A DNA stretch of 64,000 nt, taken from assembly GCF_947507565.1 (NCBI RefSeq), contig NC_089190.1:806001-870000 (forward strand), written 5' to 3'. The DNA comes from Oscarella lobularis. Lineage: Eukaryota > Porifera > Homoscleromorpha > Homosclerophorida > Oscarellidae. The translations under genes and the position numbers were made by a program. This document shows positions 33,939 through 44,562 of this stretch, in pieces. Under the pieces are notes generated by a model that ran no database searches, had not been told where the DNA came from, and was given only the letters and a program-made list of their open reading frames with translations. Position 1 is the first letter of the stretch; the number at the start of each line of letters is the position of its first letter.

Positions 33939-34470
33939 TACGTAAGTATGAGACAGTAAAGAGTTTGTAATTTGGGCGATTTGAATTTTAGGCATACTTT
34001 CTCCTTCCAAATATCGACTCGTCAATTTCCACTTCCGCTCCAACACCGCCGGATGTTATTGGGTTCGATATGAAGTAATCCGCGCATATGTCCCGAATGA
34101 AATTGTACCAATCCGCTGCTGTCTTCTTTGTTATGCCAATATCATGAAAAACTGATGATACAGGCGTTTTAGAAGACCACAAGTGGATCAGGCGCAATCG
34201 TTTTTCGAGGCTTAAATGGGAGCCCTCAAAAACGAATCCTGTACTTCAACTGCTACTCGGATTAATACAAAATGACTTTCACGTACGTTGCGCAGAGAAT
34301 ATTCTTTTCGGCGACAGCGCCAGGCCCTTCTCTCAGGAAATTTTGGCCGCCGCTCCGCCGGCCGCAAACGCAGGTCTTCGTCATACGAAGTATCCCGTGG
34401 CGTCTGCACCAGTCAGAGTGGACAATAGGGTTAGTGTTAACAAAAATTAGCAGACCAAAACGAAAGTGAG
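33939..34470 (-). pseudogene. Merlin transposase, N-terminal part
   Basis: The minus strand reads ERRAWRCRRK (zinc-ribbon region) and, after stops, HLWSSKTPVSSVF, ITKKTAADWYNFIRD and EVEIDESIFGRRKY, the typical start of the ISXO2/Merlin DDE domain with the first catalytic aspartate in DES. The coding then passes the TA-flanked insert to NRGKGHLVFGPGVYRITGRAF (33,096-33,163) and on to 19,383. A GTATGCC donor after RRK hints at a small intron whose acceptor is damaged. Confidence 0.8.
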
Positions 34471-34539
34471 ACCTAAATATCGCGCCTTTTCTACCGACCT
34501 AATATATTGACTTGGCTACTAACGAATACATGGCACACT

Positions 34540-35890
34540 ACTAATTAGGGAGGGGCAGCTATTTAGCGCACAATAGGGGTGGGGGAAAAAGTGAACCAAA
34601 GCCCTCACCTTTTATTGTCCTCCGGTCGTGTTTCGAACGCGATTCCGGTTCGGGCGAAGCCATAGAGGTGTTTCGGTGCCGGTTTTCGTTGTTACGTCTC
34701 GCGCACGCGCACGGTGACTTTAAATTGAAAAATATTGTCCGCACTTTTGCGAATGATATTCAATACAGTCTTTACGACCATTTGAACGATATTCCCAATG
34801 GCCAAGACACAATGGCACGAATACAGAATTTGAAGCAAAAAAGCCTTGTCTTCTCCTTTTGTCCTAACCCGTGCTAACCCTGACCCTTGAACCCAGTATG
34901 GCTACGGCATTGATTCCCGGCCATGTTCAAGGCTACATTTTACCACTATGCTCCCTCTGTTCAAAATGGAGCACGGAACAGGAGGTCAATTGTCGAGAAA
35001 ACCATAATAGGGACTCATCGTAGACTCTAAACGACGAGAAGAGCGTCACCAACGACCTTGTTTGGATACTAGATCGCTCGTGGAATGTATGGGTTCTCGG
35101 CTATCAATTGGTATCGTGAGTAGGAATGATAACTCCTGGCCTCTGACATTAGCGATGGGGGGCTTAGTCCTTACTGTCTACTTTTGCTATTCCCTACCTG
35201 GTGTAAGCCCAGCCCTCGTAGTTCACTGTGACTCTCTTTGTGGAGACGGTTCCAAAAAAGTTGTGGAAACAGCTAGTAAATTGCGCTCGCCAAGTAACTC
35301 ACAATAAGTGAGCTTAGTAGTTTGAAATTTCAAAAATTTTGAAATGTTGTTTTTACTGTATGAGAGATGTCATTTTTTGACAGCAGGTCGTCGTCGACCC
35401 TAACTCTAGACAAATTCGTACCTCGTCCCGGTCCCGTGACGTGCAGAACAATAGTGATAATTTATTGTATAGATCACCTGACGAGGGCTACTTACGCCAT
35501 CGCAAATGCATCGATTCGCTGGTTTTGCAGCGATATGTCTGGACGTCTTCAATAGACTGAACAGATATCTACATATGAGTCGATTCGATCCTTGGCGTCG
35601 CCTCTCCACGCCACGACGTCACAGTAGACGTCGACAAAGGTCTTTGCTTTCTTACTGTTTATTGTCTTGTTCTCATTTCGCGGGAACAAGCCGTTGGGCT
35701 GGTGTCACTCGCAAAGCGCTGCAGGTCTGTCCATCACCAAAGTGTATTTTTGTCTATCTGCTGTTGCGTCTTCTCTTCTAAAAAGGTAACCAAATAATAT
35801 TCCACATTTTACTCAAGCCAAAAATGGGTCCTCATTTCGTCTCCGCGGGGAAAGCCACTGCTGTATTTATTTATTTTCTTTCCATGCAAA
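34540..35890. other. No recognisable gene
   Basis: Short plus-strand frames (34,668-34,877; 35,506-35,781) lack motifs. CCATCGCAAATGCA at about 35,498 resembles the sequence next to the palindromes at 6,111. Confidence 0.5.
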
Positions 35891-35892
35891 TC

Positions 35893-35990
35893 AACCTCAT
35901 ACAAGAACGCCTCAAACAAGAACCCAACTCAAACCAGAACCTCAACTCAAACCAGAACGCAACTCAACCTCAAACAAGAACTCAAAAAAG
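35893..35990. repeat. Imperfect CTCAAAC-AAGAAC tandem repeat
   Basis: ACTCAAACCAGAAC and variants repeat about every 19 nt, roughly five times, downstream of the RING gene's 3' end. Confidence 0.8.
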
Positions 35991-36014
35991 GTAAGCAGTC
36001 ACGCGCATGCATTG

Positions 36015-37196
36015 TCACATCTCCGGGGAGGCCGGAGGTTGCTGCTGACCGGCGTTGGATGTCGAACGCGCTTCCGCGGCAGTAGCGGCAGGATTGACGA
36101 TGGCGCAGATGTCGCTTGCTCCAGGAATAATGTAGAGCATCTTCTTTCTTGACGCGCAGCTGGGCGACACCAGCAGACTTGTATCCAATGACGCACGGCA
36201 CAGCGGGCAGTCGAAATCCAGTGTCGTATCGAGGAACCTGTCGGCGCACGAGCGGCAGGCGAAAATTTTTCCGCAGCATGTGGAAATTACGATAGGTCCT
36301 CCAATTGGACCCAAGCAAATAGTGCACCTCGATGCATCCCTCACTTGCTCCATGACCTCCGTATTTTCCAACGGCGTGTTTAGTTTTGCCTTGCATTCCC
36401 TAAGCTCCTTGAAAATCTCATCTACCTTATCAGCGGCGGTTGGCGCCGCTGGTTGTGGCGGCGTCGGGGCAGTTGTCACTGTCTCCCGAGAGGGGCTGCT
36501 GGCGGCACATGCTGCTGGTCCCCCCATCCCAGCGCGATGATGGCCTCGCCTTCTTCTAGCTTCTTTCGAAGAACGGGGAAAATTTGTCGATTTTTCGTTG
36601 TTCAGAACGGCAGACCTAAGGGGACGAAGTCACAAAGGCACTTAATCTAATTGAATCTCTCCCACGCTTACCCCTTGTGCCGCTTTCGTCGTGGATTTCG
36701 GACATATTTTTGTCGACAAGAACAACGTCGTCTTCTTCACTGATGAAGCCGTTATTCACGAACGTCTCGTTTGCGACTTGGACAAATTGAGGAACGGACA
36801 GCTCACTTTCCGGAACGCTGACGTTGGCCGTCGTTAGCCGTTTTCCTGGCTTCATATTTCGGCAGTCGGGCGAGTACTCGATGTCGACGAGGTCGATTCG
36901 TTTTTGCACCTGGCGATCTTCCAGCTGGGCTTTTCGTTTCCGCCGACCAGCACGGAATGGGAAGATTTGCATAAATTTGACAGCGCCGGGGCGTTTGGAA
37001 GACGAACGTGACTGGCGCCGGCAGTGGCTAGTGAACTGCCCGACGGCTGAAAGAGGCTGCTGATGCTAGACAGGTCACAGCCGGTGCCTCTAGCCGAGCC
37101 GGTCGACGATCGGGGCAGGGATGACTCGCTTCGTGCGGTGGGCGGCATGTGAGAATCGCTACCTGGGTCGACGAGGGGTATTTTTTCCTTTTTCAC
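36015..37196 (-). CDS. RING-finger protein gene
   Basis: The main exon (about 36,617-36,015) encodes a Pro/Ala-rich stretch, a short helix (VDEIFKELRECKAKL), then CTICLGPIGGPIVISTCCGK, CRSCADRFLD and FDCPLCRA, a RING-type zinc pattern as in ubiquitin ligases, ending SPEM before a stop at 36,015. An upstream exon (36,670-36,972) is joined by a GTAAGC donor near 36,669 and a CCTTAG acceptor near 36,617. It reads VQKRIDLVDIEYSPD and EEDDVVLVDKNMSEIHDES. A further frame to 37,196 starts MKKEKIPLVDPGSD but is shifted by one base near 36,970, so either the start is MQIFPFRAG (36,972) or this copy is broken. It could be a host gene or element cargo. Confidence 0.6.
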
Positions 37197-37619
37197 AGCT
37201 GAATCGGCTCGTGTAACTGTTAGGGAAAATGGGGTCTATTGGCGAGCCTTCCTTTGTACCGGTCACTGCTAGGTACGAATTTGACGACGTCTACTCGCAA
37301 ACGCCGTGTTAGCTACTAGTGAGGGTTCAATTTCATCGTTATTGCAGTACGTTCATTATCTGATGCAGGCGCTGCAAGGATACGTCAGAAGACTTCAGAT
37401 AGTACGTCGACGAGTCGGCTCCGACAATACAAACCGCGTTGGGATTCTCTGACATTGCACCACTAGCTATCTTATCGGTCGAAGTGTGGACCTTATCTTT
37501 GGAACGTCTCCTAAAAGCTGGGAGGAGCCAAAAACTATCCTTGCAGGGGATTGGACCAGATTTTCTTCCGGCCGTTAATTTGAAGAGAGCAGTCTTTGCC
37601 CGACGCTAAATACGGGGAA

Positions 37620-38690
37620 CGTACTCAGAATTGAAGACTGCGTAGACGAAGACGAAATTAGGAACTACGTCGCCCAGGGATTTACGCATGAACAAATAAG
37701 CGAGGAACTCATGAGGCAGTTTTCTCGTGTGCGCGGCCTCAGTGCCTGCAGTGTTCGGCGTTATTGCGGTGAAAGAGACATTCACTGGAAAACTCCAATA
37801 ACGGACGAAGAGCTGCAGGTAGAAGTGGGAAAAGGCATGGAAAAGGCGAGCTAACTCATTTACTCTTCGATCGCCCTTTGACGAAGTCTACTTTAGGTTG
37901 GACCAACGTATGGCAGAAAAACCATGAAAGGTTTCGTAGCGACACAAGGAGTTAATTGAATTGGTGAGGTGGCTAGGCCCTAAGGAGATCCCCTCCTTTG
38001 TTAGAGTATCCGGGATTAGAGTGTAGTAATCACATTATTCCTCTCTCATTTTAGGCGCGAGTGGGTAGAGCGTTGCAAGAGGTCGCAGCAGAATGTCATC
38101 GCAGTAGGCAGGCAACAGCTGCTCGGCGTACAAATCCAATTCCGTATTACGCCGAATACTTTGGCCACAACTTACATATTTACCAGAACGAGAAACTGGC
38201 CATGTACCGCGTCACGCATGTTGCTGCCATTGATGGATATAGCGGAAAACTCGTCCGAACCGCTACTATGCCGGCTAAAAACAACCAAGCAATATATGAA
38301 ACCTCTTTCGCCCAGTCGTTCTTAAATATGGGCTGTGGGAGCAAGTGAGAGTTGACCATGGCTCAGAGTTCCTGCTCATCCTTTTGTACAACAAAGCCTT
38401 GCTCACCTAAGAACCAGTCATTCCCGACAGTGTTATGTTCAGTCGAGCTCAAAGCAAGTACGCTATAGCGTGACAACTGCTCGAAAAGTTCGATTCATCT
38501 TTCTGTTTAGAACCACCCCATTGAGAGGTTATGGGGTAAAGTTAAGCAACGTGTAAATTACCCTATAAAAGAAACGCTCAATCTTTTTGTTGAGCAAGAC
38601 GCCTTAAACTTGGCCGACGAAGCGAGCAAATTCCCGAGTCTTTTGTTGCTATGGAAACGAGCAAAGTAGGAATATCTCGCTTTATGGACT
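37620..38690 (+). pseudogene. DDE integrase-type element gene, copy 1
   Basis: The plus strand reads NYVAQGFTHEQISEELM, RGLSACSVRRYCGERDIHW (helix-turn-helix head), then after a gap NPIPYYAEYFGHNLHIYQNE, YRVTHVAAIDGYSGKLV, VRVDHGSEFLL and PIERLWGKVKQRVNYPIKE. This is the integrase core with D, D and E blocks. The first catalytic aspartate (HIDQNE in copy 2) is tyrosine here. Frames change near 38,345 and 38,500 and the middle is incomplete, so it is inactive. The same family occurs at 54,225-55,134 and 61,640-61,985. Such integrase genes are multicopy in several marine invertebrates; the element class is unclear. Confidence 0.75.
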
Positions 38691-38699
38691 CTTGGAACA

Positions 38700-39135
38700 A
38701 GCACCCTATACCAGGTAAATTAACAATGCTATTTTGCACAGTAAAATCGAGCAGCAGCAATTCCTCATTACGCGGTTCCGTCGCTTGAAGAAGCTGTTCA
38801 AACCTACGAGGCTGAAACGGAATGTGCTCTTGCTCTTCCTCACACGTTCGGAACAGACATGCCAGCTAACAGTCCTTCCAAGGCGTTCGATCGCGAAGCG
38901 GACATGCGCCATAAATTCGATTTTGAAGAAGTGTTTTCCCGCAGTGAATGGAGATAGCACTCTGCTGCAACAAGCGGTCCGCCATCATCGGAGGCTTACA
39001 GAATCACTGTTGTGACCGCAGAAACTCTTTGTCTAGCTGTGTCAAAAGTTGTTAATGTAATTAATAAAAGCGCTTGCAATGTGCAATATGATGTTCCCTC
39101 GCGTACATGGTATGAACTAGCAATAATGTTGTGGG
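38700..39135. other. No recognisable gene
   Basis: Short frames on both strands without motifs. Confidence 0.5.
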
Positions 39136-39138
39136 AGC

Positions 39139-39213
39139 CCGTATGTCCGGCTAGGGTAAACGGTTTTTCCTTCCTTTTTCTTGAAAAGCCGTTTACCCTA
39201 CCCGGACGTATGG
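39139..39213. repeat. Short foldback element (about 25-bp stem)
   Basis: CCGTATGTCCGGCTAGGGTA... pairs with ...TACCCTACCCGGACGTATGG across a 25-nt centre; three mismatches. It looks like a miniature foldback repeat. Confidence 0.8.
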
Positions 39214-39714
39214 ACCTTAGTCAAAAATCAATAATGTTCCACTGATTATCTCTACGTTTTTCCGAGTCCTTGTAAATAAGCCAAATAAGCAAATTATTTA
39301 TTTAATAAAAATAGAGCTAAAATGAAACTTAAAATTAATAAAAATAAAACTAAAAACTAAAATTAATACAAAAATAAAACCAAAAAGAGAACTAAAAATT
39401 GAAAAAATGCAGTGCCCTTTTGCATTTGTACATAGGTAGACAGTTATGAGGTCGTGCACCGACCCGTCAAGAGCAGTTTTTCTTGACGAGGTCTTGTCCA
39501 GGACCCCGAGGATGCCTATAAATATAGTCAATAACAGTTGTTAAAAAAATCACTCACACTTCTTAATTATTTTTCTTTTTCCTTTGAAACAGACTCAAGT
39601 TCCTCTTCAAGGCAAACGCGTCTGTGACATTGTCATAATATGAAGCTAAGTATCAAGAAAATATTAGCAAATTCTTCAAAATTCTTTCTTTTATTTATTT
39701 TCTTACAGTGTCCA
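39214..39714. other. AT-rich stretch
   Basis: AAAATAAAACTAAAA-type repeats at 39,300-39,390. A minus frame reads SRKTALDGSVHDLITVYL, not recognised. Confidence 0.5.
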
Positions 39715-40369
39715 GCTTCAGTGTTCTTGAGGCTGGGCCAGCCTCTTCCCTTTCCGGCATGCATTACGACGTGCGAATGTGGAAAGCCGATTGATCAAAA
39801 CGGTTACCACCTTGTCACGTGCAAGCATGGCGGCGGTCCCACATGGGCACACAACCGTGTCGTATCTGGTTGGGCTGACTGCGTCCGAGATGCGCGGGTC
39901 TCTCCTGCCGTGTCGAGCCAAGTCACGAGTGTGTCAATAACGATAATCGCCCCGTATCGTCGCTTTCGGCACTGGAACAGGAGAATCGTTTGAGCTCGAT
40001 ATCTCGTTGGCACATCCTTGGAGTTCTGAAGCGTGTCGTCACGCAGCTGTTGAAGATGGGGCTGCAGCAATAATCCGCGAGGAGAGAAAGATCGAGAAGT
40101 ACTCATCTGTTTTTCGTCTCTGCGGATCATCATCGTGCTTTGTTCCGGTTGTTGCAGAGCACTTCGGACGCTGGGGCAAGCACGCAAGTGATTTCCTCAA
40201 TCGCCTCGGAAATTTCGTACAACGCTCTGAGGCTTGGCAAATGGAGGGAGCACGTCGACGCCGACAGCAACCGATCCGAAAAAATATCAAAAATGATTTT
40301 AGGGCGAACTTGGAAACCGCCAACCGGTATCTCGTGCGCTCCAGTTACAAATGTCAAGACGTTGGCTAA
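39715..40369 (+). pseudogene. Non-LTR retrotransposon 3' end, copy B
   Basis: CECGKPIDQNGYHLVTC and, after frame changes, MAHPWSSEACRHAAVEDGAA, IIREERKIEKYS, VVAEHFGRWGKHASDF. It matches copy A (1,010-1,515) closely at DNA level and is longer at the 3' side, reaching SYKCQDVG before a stop at 40,369. The middle with the RPD motif is out of frame. Confidence 0.75.
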
Positions 40370-40450
40370 GGTTAGCCTGTAGCCAGACCTTCTCCCTTGA
40401 TCCCGTATAACGGGCTCGGGAGAAGGTCTGGCTACAGGCTAGGCTAAGGT
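40364..40450. mobile_element. 69-bp hairpin miniature element with 9-bp target duplication
   Basis: TAGCCTGTAGCCAGACC...CCC (40,373-40,396) pairs perfectly over 24 bp with 40,418-40,441, ending GGCTA. The 9-bp GGCTAAGGT flanks both sides (40,364-40,372; 40,442-40,450). The TAGCC...GGCTA ends, CCAGRCC palindrome and 9-bp duplication match the 10.76-kb element, of which it is a probable miniature relative. Confidence 0.85.
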
Positions 40451-40459
40451 CATGTTGGG

Positions 40460-40944
40460 TATAGCTTAAAACAGACAGAAAATAAGTTAGGTTATAGAAA
40501 TTTGGAGGTTGCTTACATCCTTCTTCAAGGTCCTTCACATAATCCACCCAGTTTTCCATAATTAATTCCTTCCTCGACTTCCCGAGAGCTACTGCCGGAC
40601 GACGAATATTGGACTGAAAATAATTCGAGGAAGGCATCGGCACTGAGTGGTTGGGGCATGCGCTCTTCAAGCCAAATAAAATCCAAGAGCTGGATGTTGG
40701 CGCAGAATTTCTAGGGCAGAATACGACTGCAGTCCTGAGCACAACTGATCCAGCTCTGCCTTTCTTGACAGGACAACCTCATGAAGCTTTCAATAAATGT
40801 TTTTGATTTCACGCAATGTTTCAAACCACTTACATCGTTCAAGCACGCAAGAGCTATTATTTTCTCATAATCAGAAGATTTCATCAAAGCCGACGGCTTT
40901 GAAAATCCTAGGTCATAGCGGAAGTCGTACTCGTCTGATTCCAA
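40460..40944 (-). CDS. Unknown gene fragment
   Basis: A minus-strand frame starts at 40,944 (MESDEYDFRYDLGFSKPS) and runs to 40,711 with SSDYEKIIALACLND. A second (to 40,460) has IRRPAVALGKSRKELI and ENWVDYVKDLEEG. They may be exons of one gene. I do not recognise the family. Confidence 0.35.
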
Positions 40945-40949
40945 GTGTC

Positions 40950-41499
<550 letters not shown>

Positions 41500-41512
41500 T
41501 ACATATATATGC

Positions 41513-41965
41513 ACACCCGGTTTACAAACGCAGAATTCCAGACGGCAGCTCTCCTTAGGTTGGGGGCGGCAATCCCTCTTCTCCGGCAGATCACCAAATG
41601 CAATTGCGGAGCTCGGGTAGAAGCTGACGGTTATCATCTCATCACCTGCCCTAAAGATGGTGAGCCGATTCGGCGACATGACGACTGGCAATATTGCTGG
41701 CATCAAATGTTACGGTCTGTCAACTACCGGGTGGAACTAGAATAGGAGAAAGAATTTGAAGATAAGAAGAGACCGGACATAGGCATTTATGATTTTGAAA
41801 ACGGGAAGAAACTACTCTTAGACATCAGCCTGATACATCCCCTCAGCCACACGGCAATCGGACCCAGCGCGAAGTCGAACGGAGCGGCGGCGAAAGCAAG
41901 AGATGAACAGAAGATCGGAAAGTATGGAGAAGTCGCCACTGCGTTGGGCTACCCTCTCTCTTGAA
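41513..41965 (+). pseudogene. Non-LTR retrotransposon 3' end, copy C (different family)
   Basis: The plus strand reads KCNCGARVEADGYHLITCPK, IRRHDDWQYCWHQML, then, past a TAG, KKRPDIGIYDFENGKKLLLD and ISLIHPLS, ending LGYPLS before a stop at 41,965. The same knuckle and RPD...LDIS nuclease-like pattern as copies A and B, but diverged. It abuts the microsatellite on one side and a Helitron-type end on the other. Confidence 0.7.
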
Positions 41966-42000
41966 TAAGAACAACAGGAAATGCACAATTTGGTAAGAAA

Positions 42001-42029
42001 CTAGTTCATGTGCCCGTGCTTCGCACGGG
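42001..42029 (-). mobile_element. Helitron 3' terminus (minus orientation)
   Basis: Read on the minus strand: hairpin CCCGTGC-GAA-GCACGGG (42,029-42,013), 8 bases, then CTAG (42,004-42,001) and T. This is the standard Helitron 3' end. The element body would lie at higher coordinates; its 5' end was not found. Confidence 0.65.
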
Positions 42030-44421
42030 GAAATACATACATGTACGGCACTGTAGTGTGAATGCTTGTGGTCCCATGTTATCGACTCTTAGTAGTATAG
42101 ATTGCGTGGGCGCGGTTTCCCCGCTTTGTGTAATTTTCGCTGACTCGATCTCTTCTTTTTTGCGAAGATCTGCAAGAACCTCCTCATATGGGACGCAGCT
42201 GAGCTGAATTTGCTGGTGAAGATGTCCTATAGCGACGGAAAGGACATTGGCGTCTTTCTCTTGCGCCTTGTCAATGTCTTGTCGGCGCCGTTGAAAAGGA
42301 AACAGTCCTTCGGGAAGGATGTGGTCCAACAACATTTGCTAAATTTGCACATAATTAGGTTCTCATACGTACCATAAACTTTTTTGTCATTTTAACGTTC
42401 GTTAACGATTCACTATCAAAAGACCTTTAGAGTATCCCTCGCCGTGTCTTCTAGTGGATCAGCTAGTACGCACTTTCCTGTTTTTCTATCCAGAATAATA
42501 TGAGTTGACATTTTATGTTCTACGTTAAGGCCAATACACTGACCACATTTCCTTCGAAGGACCCTGAGGTCACTGCAAGAAATCTAAAGACATGGGTCTA
42601 GCAAAGATACTTGTTTTCTAAAATGGGTTGTATACCTACCTAATCAATAAAAACCTTTTCTAATAGGCCAATGTTGTTGTAAATAATTCGACGGATTTCT
42701 GTCCAGAAAATGCTGCCATCCTCATTGTCGAAAAGGTATTTTTACTTGTTAGTCCACTTTGTTTATTTAAAGTAGTAATCTTACCTCTTTGAAAAGTAAC
42801 CGGCGTTTGTTGGCGATGTCTTGTATATATATGCGACTACGCCGCCGAAAAATATCGGCGCGAAATCTTTTTTTTGAAGAAGCCGATAAGATCATAATTC
42901 TCAGTAGTGGATTCTCGCCACTTTAATCCGATAATATATACATATTTTTTGCATTATAGCCTAAAGTTGTATTCGTTCTTGTCGTCGTCGAAGAAGAGGA
43001 CATGATCACTGTCAACGTCGACGTCATCTTCGAATGCCGCGCCTGTCTCCATGCTTTCGATCACTCTGATAGTAGAGCGACTCGACTCGATCTTCTTACG
43101 GGCTACACAGACGTCACGGACCCTCCTCTTCCGTCTCATCGTCATCGTCTTCTGCACTCTCAGCCGCGAGAGTCTTTTGTTTTCGTTCCGGCGTCACTTC
43201 GTCAGACTTGTCTCCGCCAAACTCTGCAGCCTGGTACTGTTTTCCTTCTTTCGATGTCTTCTTCTTCTTTTTTAGATTATTTGTTTCGATCTTACACGAG
43301 TTGAGGTCCACGATGTTTGGTCTTCGGCGCGTGCGTCAAAAGAAAATTATATAAAGCTTTGCTCTAAGTAATAGGTATTTAGTTAGATTGATCTATATCC
43401 GTGTCAGTTATTATTGATTAGGATATAAAAATATTTACGCGTTTATAGCATTAAATATTTACTGAAGATTATCGCATTCTGTTTGTTTCCTCGCTCACAC
43501 CGACTAAGGAGCTTTTTGTCCGCCAGACTTTCGAGTATGCCTCTGAGAGAATGAAAAAACTATGCGGAAGGACGCCCTTCTTCGGGTCATAGGACGACGT
43601 CTGAACAAAACTGGTTTTGCTCCGCTTCCGTTCTTGGACAGCTGGAATGGTCGTGCCTTCGTTCTTTTCGTCGTGCGTCGTGCACTCTAAAAAGATTCCG
43701 CCTTCATGAAATACAAATCGGTCGTATGAAAAAGTATGAATTTCGTCGCCGCAACCTTCTCGTCCACGTTGCCAACTTTTCAAATCGCGAGTCCGTAATG
43801 ATTTTGAATTCTTCCAAAAAACAATGAAAAAGAACAAAAAGTACAACATAAACCTACTGATCGATATTTGCTTCGGTTAGACTTAGTTTCCCAGCCGCGC
43901 CGCCGTCTTCCATCGCCTCGCCTGCCATTCCCTTTTTCCATGCCTTAAGCCTCGCTCCCATCCTTTTCTGCACGTGCCCCACAATCCTCCTTCACGAATG
44001 TAAATCTAAGAGTGTCAATCGTTAATTATGTATTAATTTCTGTTTTTAAATTACGCTTACCTGAAGTTCTGAAACTCTTTTGGACGACTTTAAACCGAGT
44101 ATACCTAATAACAAAAAATCAGCGAAATTTCAAAAATTAGGGAGTCAGAAATTGTACCTATTTTTTATATGGATCGTCCAAAAATCATGTGAGCTCCCTC
44201 TTATTCCATGGCATTCGCCAACATCAAAAAAAATTGCCTACAACTCCCAGCGTGAGAGCATTTGCATGCATGATACGATTCGCTTTTTTGTCGACGCCGT
44301 TCTTCTCTTTTCGGTCGCACATTCGGCACTCCGTGCAAACAATTGTCATATCTATGACGCAATCGACGTCGAAGATTTTTGCCGCTTGAAGGCAAATAAG
44401 TGACAAATGACCACGCTTCAT
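42006..44421 (-). pseudogene. Uncharacterised multi-exon remnant, possibly Helitron-captured
   Basis: Minus-strand frames with small-intron borders: 44,421 (MKRGHLSLICLQAAKIFDVD, VCTECRMCDRK), 43,849-43,469 (DEIHTFSYDRFVFHEGGIFL), 43,311-42,954 (lysine-rich then acidic), about 42,730 (FDNEDGSIFWTEIRRIIYNN), about 42,580 (LRRKCGQCIGLNVEHKMSTH) and 42,335-42,010 (EEVLADLRKKEEIES). The last frame runs into the Helitron hairpin. The first, with its CxxC and later ANAME, faintly resembles Mutator-like transposase domains, at low confidence. Whether these form one gene is unknown. Confidence 0.35.
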
Positions 44422-44423
44422 CC

Positions 44424-44465
44424 TAGTCTCGATACCAGACCCTTCGCTCGGGGAGGAGGGTCTGG
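44424..44465 (+). repeat. Palindromic terminus like that of the 10.76-kb element
   Basis: TAGTCTCGATACCAGACCCT...AGGGTCTGG: starts TAGYCTCG and has a CCAGACCCT/AGGGTCTGG palindrome (44,435-44,443; 44,457-44,465), as the big element has TAGCCTCG then CCAGGCCC/GGGCCTGG. A RecQ gene starts about 100 bp inside. Confidence 0.6.
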
Positions 44466-44562
44466 GTCTACTTGTGTTTCGGGTCGTGTCCCGCGGCTCT
44501 CACTGCGGTACAATCAGAGAGCTTCCTCGAGGTCAGGTGATCTCGTAGCTAATTGACTTACT

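Larger units (their letters stand above)
18853..34538 (-). mobile_element. Merlin (ISXO2-like) DNA transposon, split by nested insertions
   Basis: GTGCCATGTATTCGTTAGTAGCC at 18,855-18,877 is repeated in inverted form at 34,514-34,536, giving terminal inverted repeats. Between them, on the minus strand, lie the N-terminal (33,939-34,470), middle (33,096-33,165) and C-terminal (18,880-19,383) parts of one Merlin transposase. They are separated by a hAT element and a TA-flanked insert. Without the inserts it is about 1.2 kb, a normal Merlin size. No clear target duplication is visible. Confidence 0.85.

Noticed and set aside
33096-34470. Two independent Merlin fragments
   Set aside because: The halves join in frame after removing the hAT element and one CAAGAA, and both ends share the same inverted repeat.
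44201-44421. Confident Mutator-like transposase
   Set aside because: Only a CxxC and an AME-like end support it; too weak to name.
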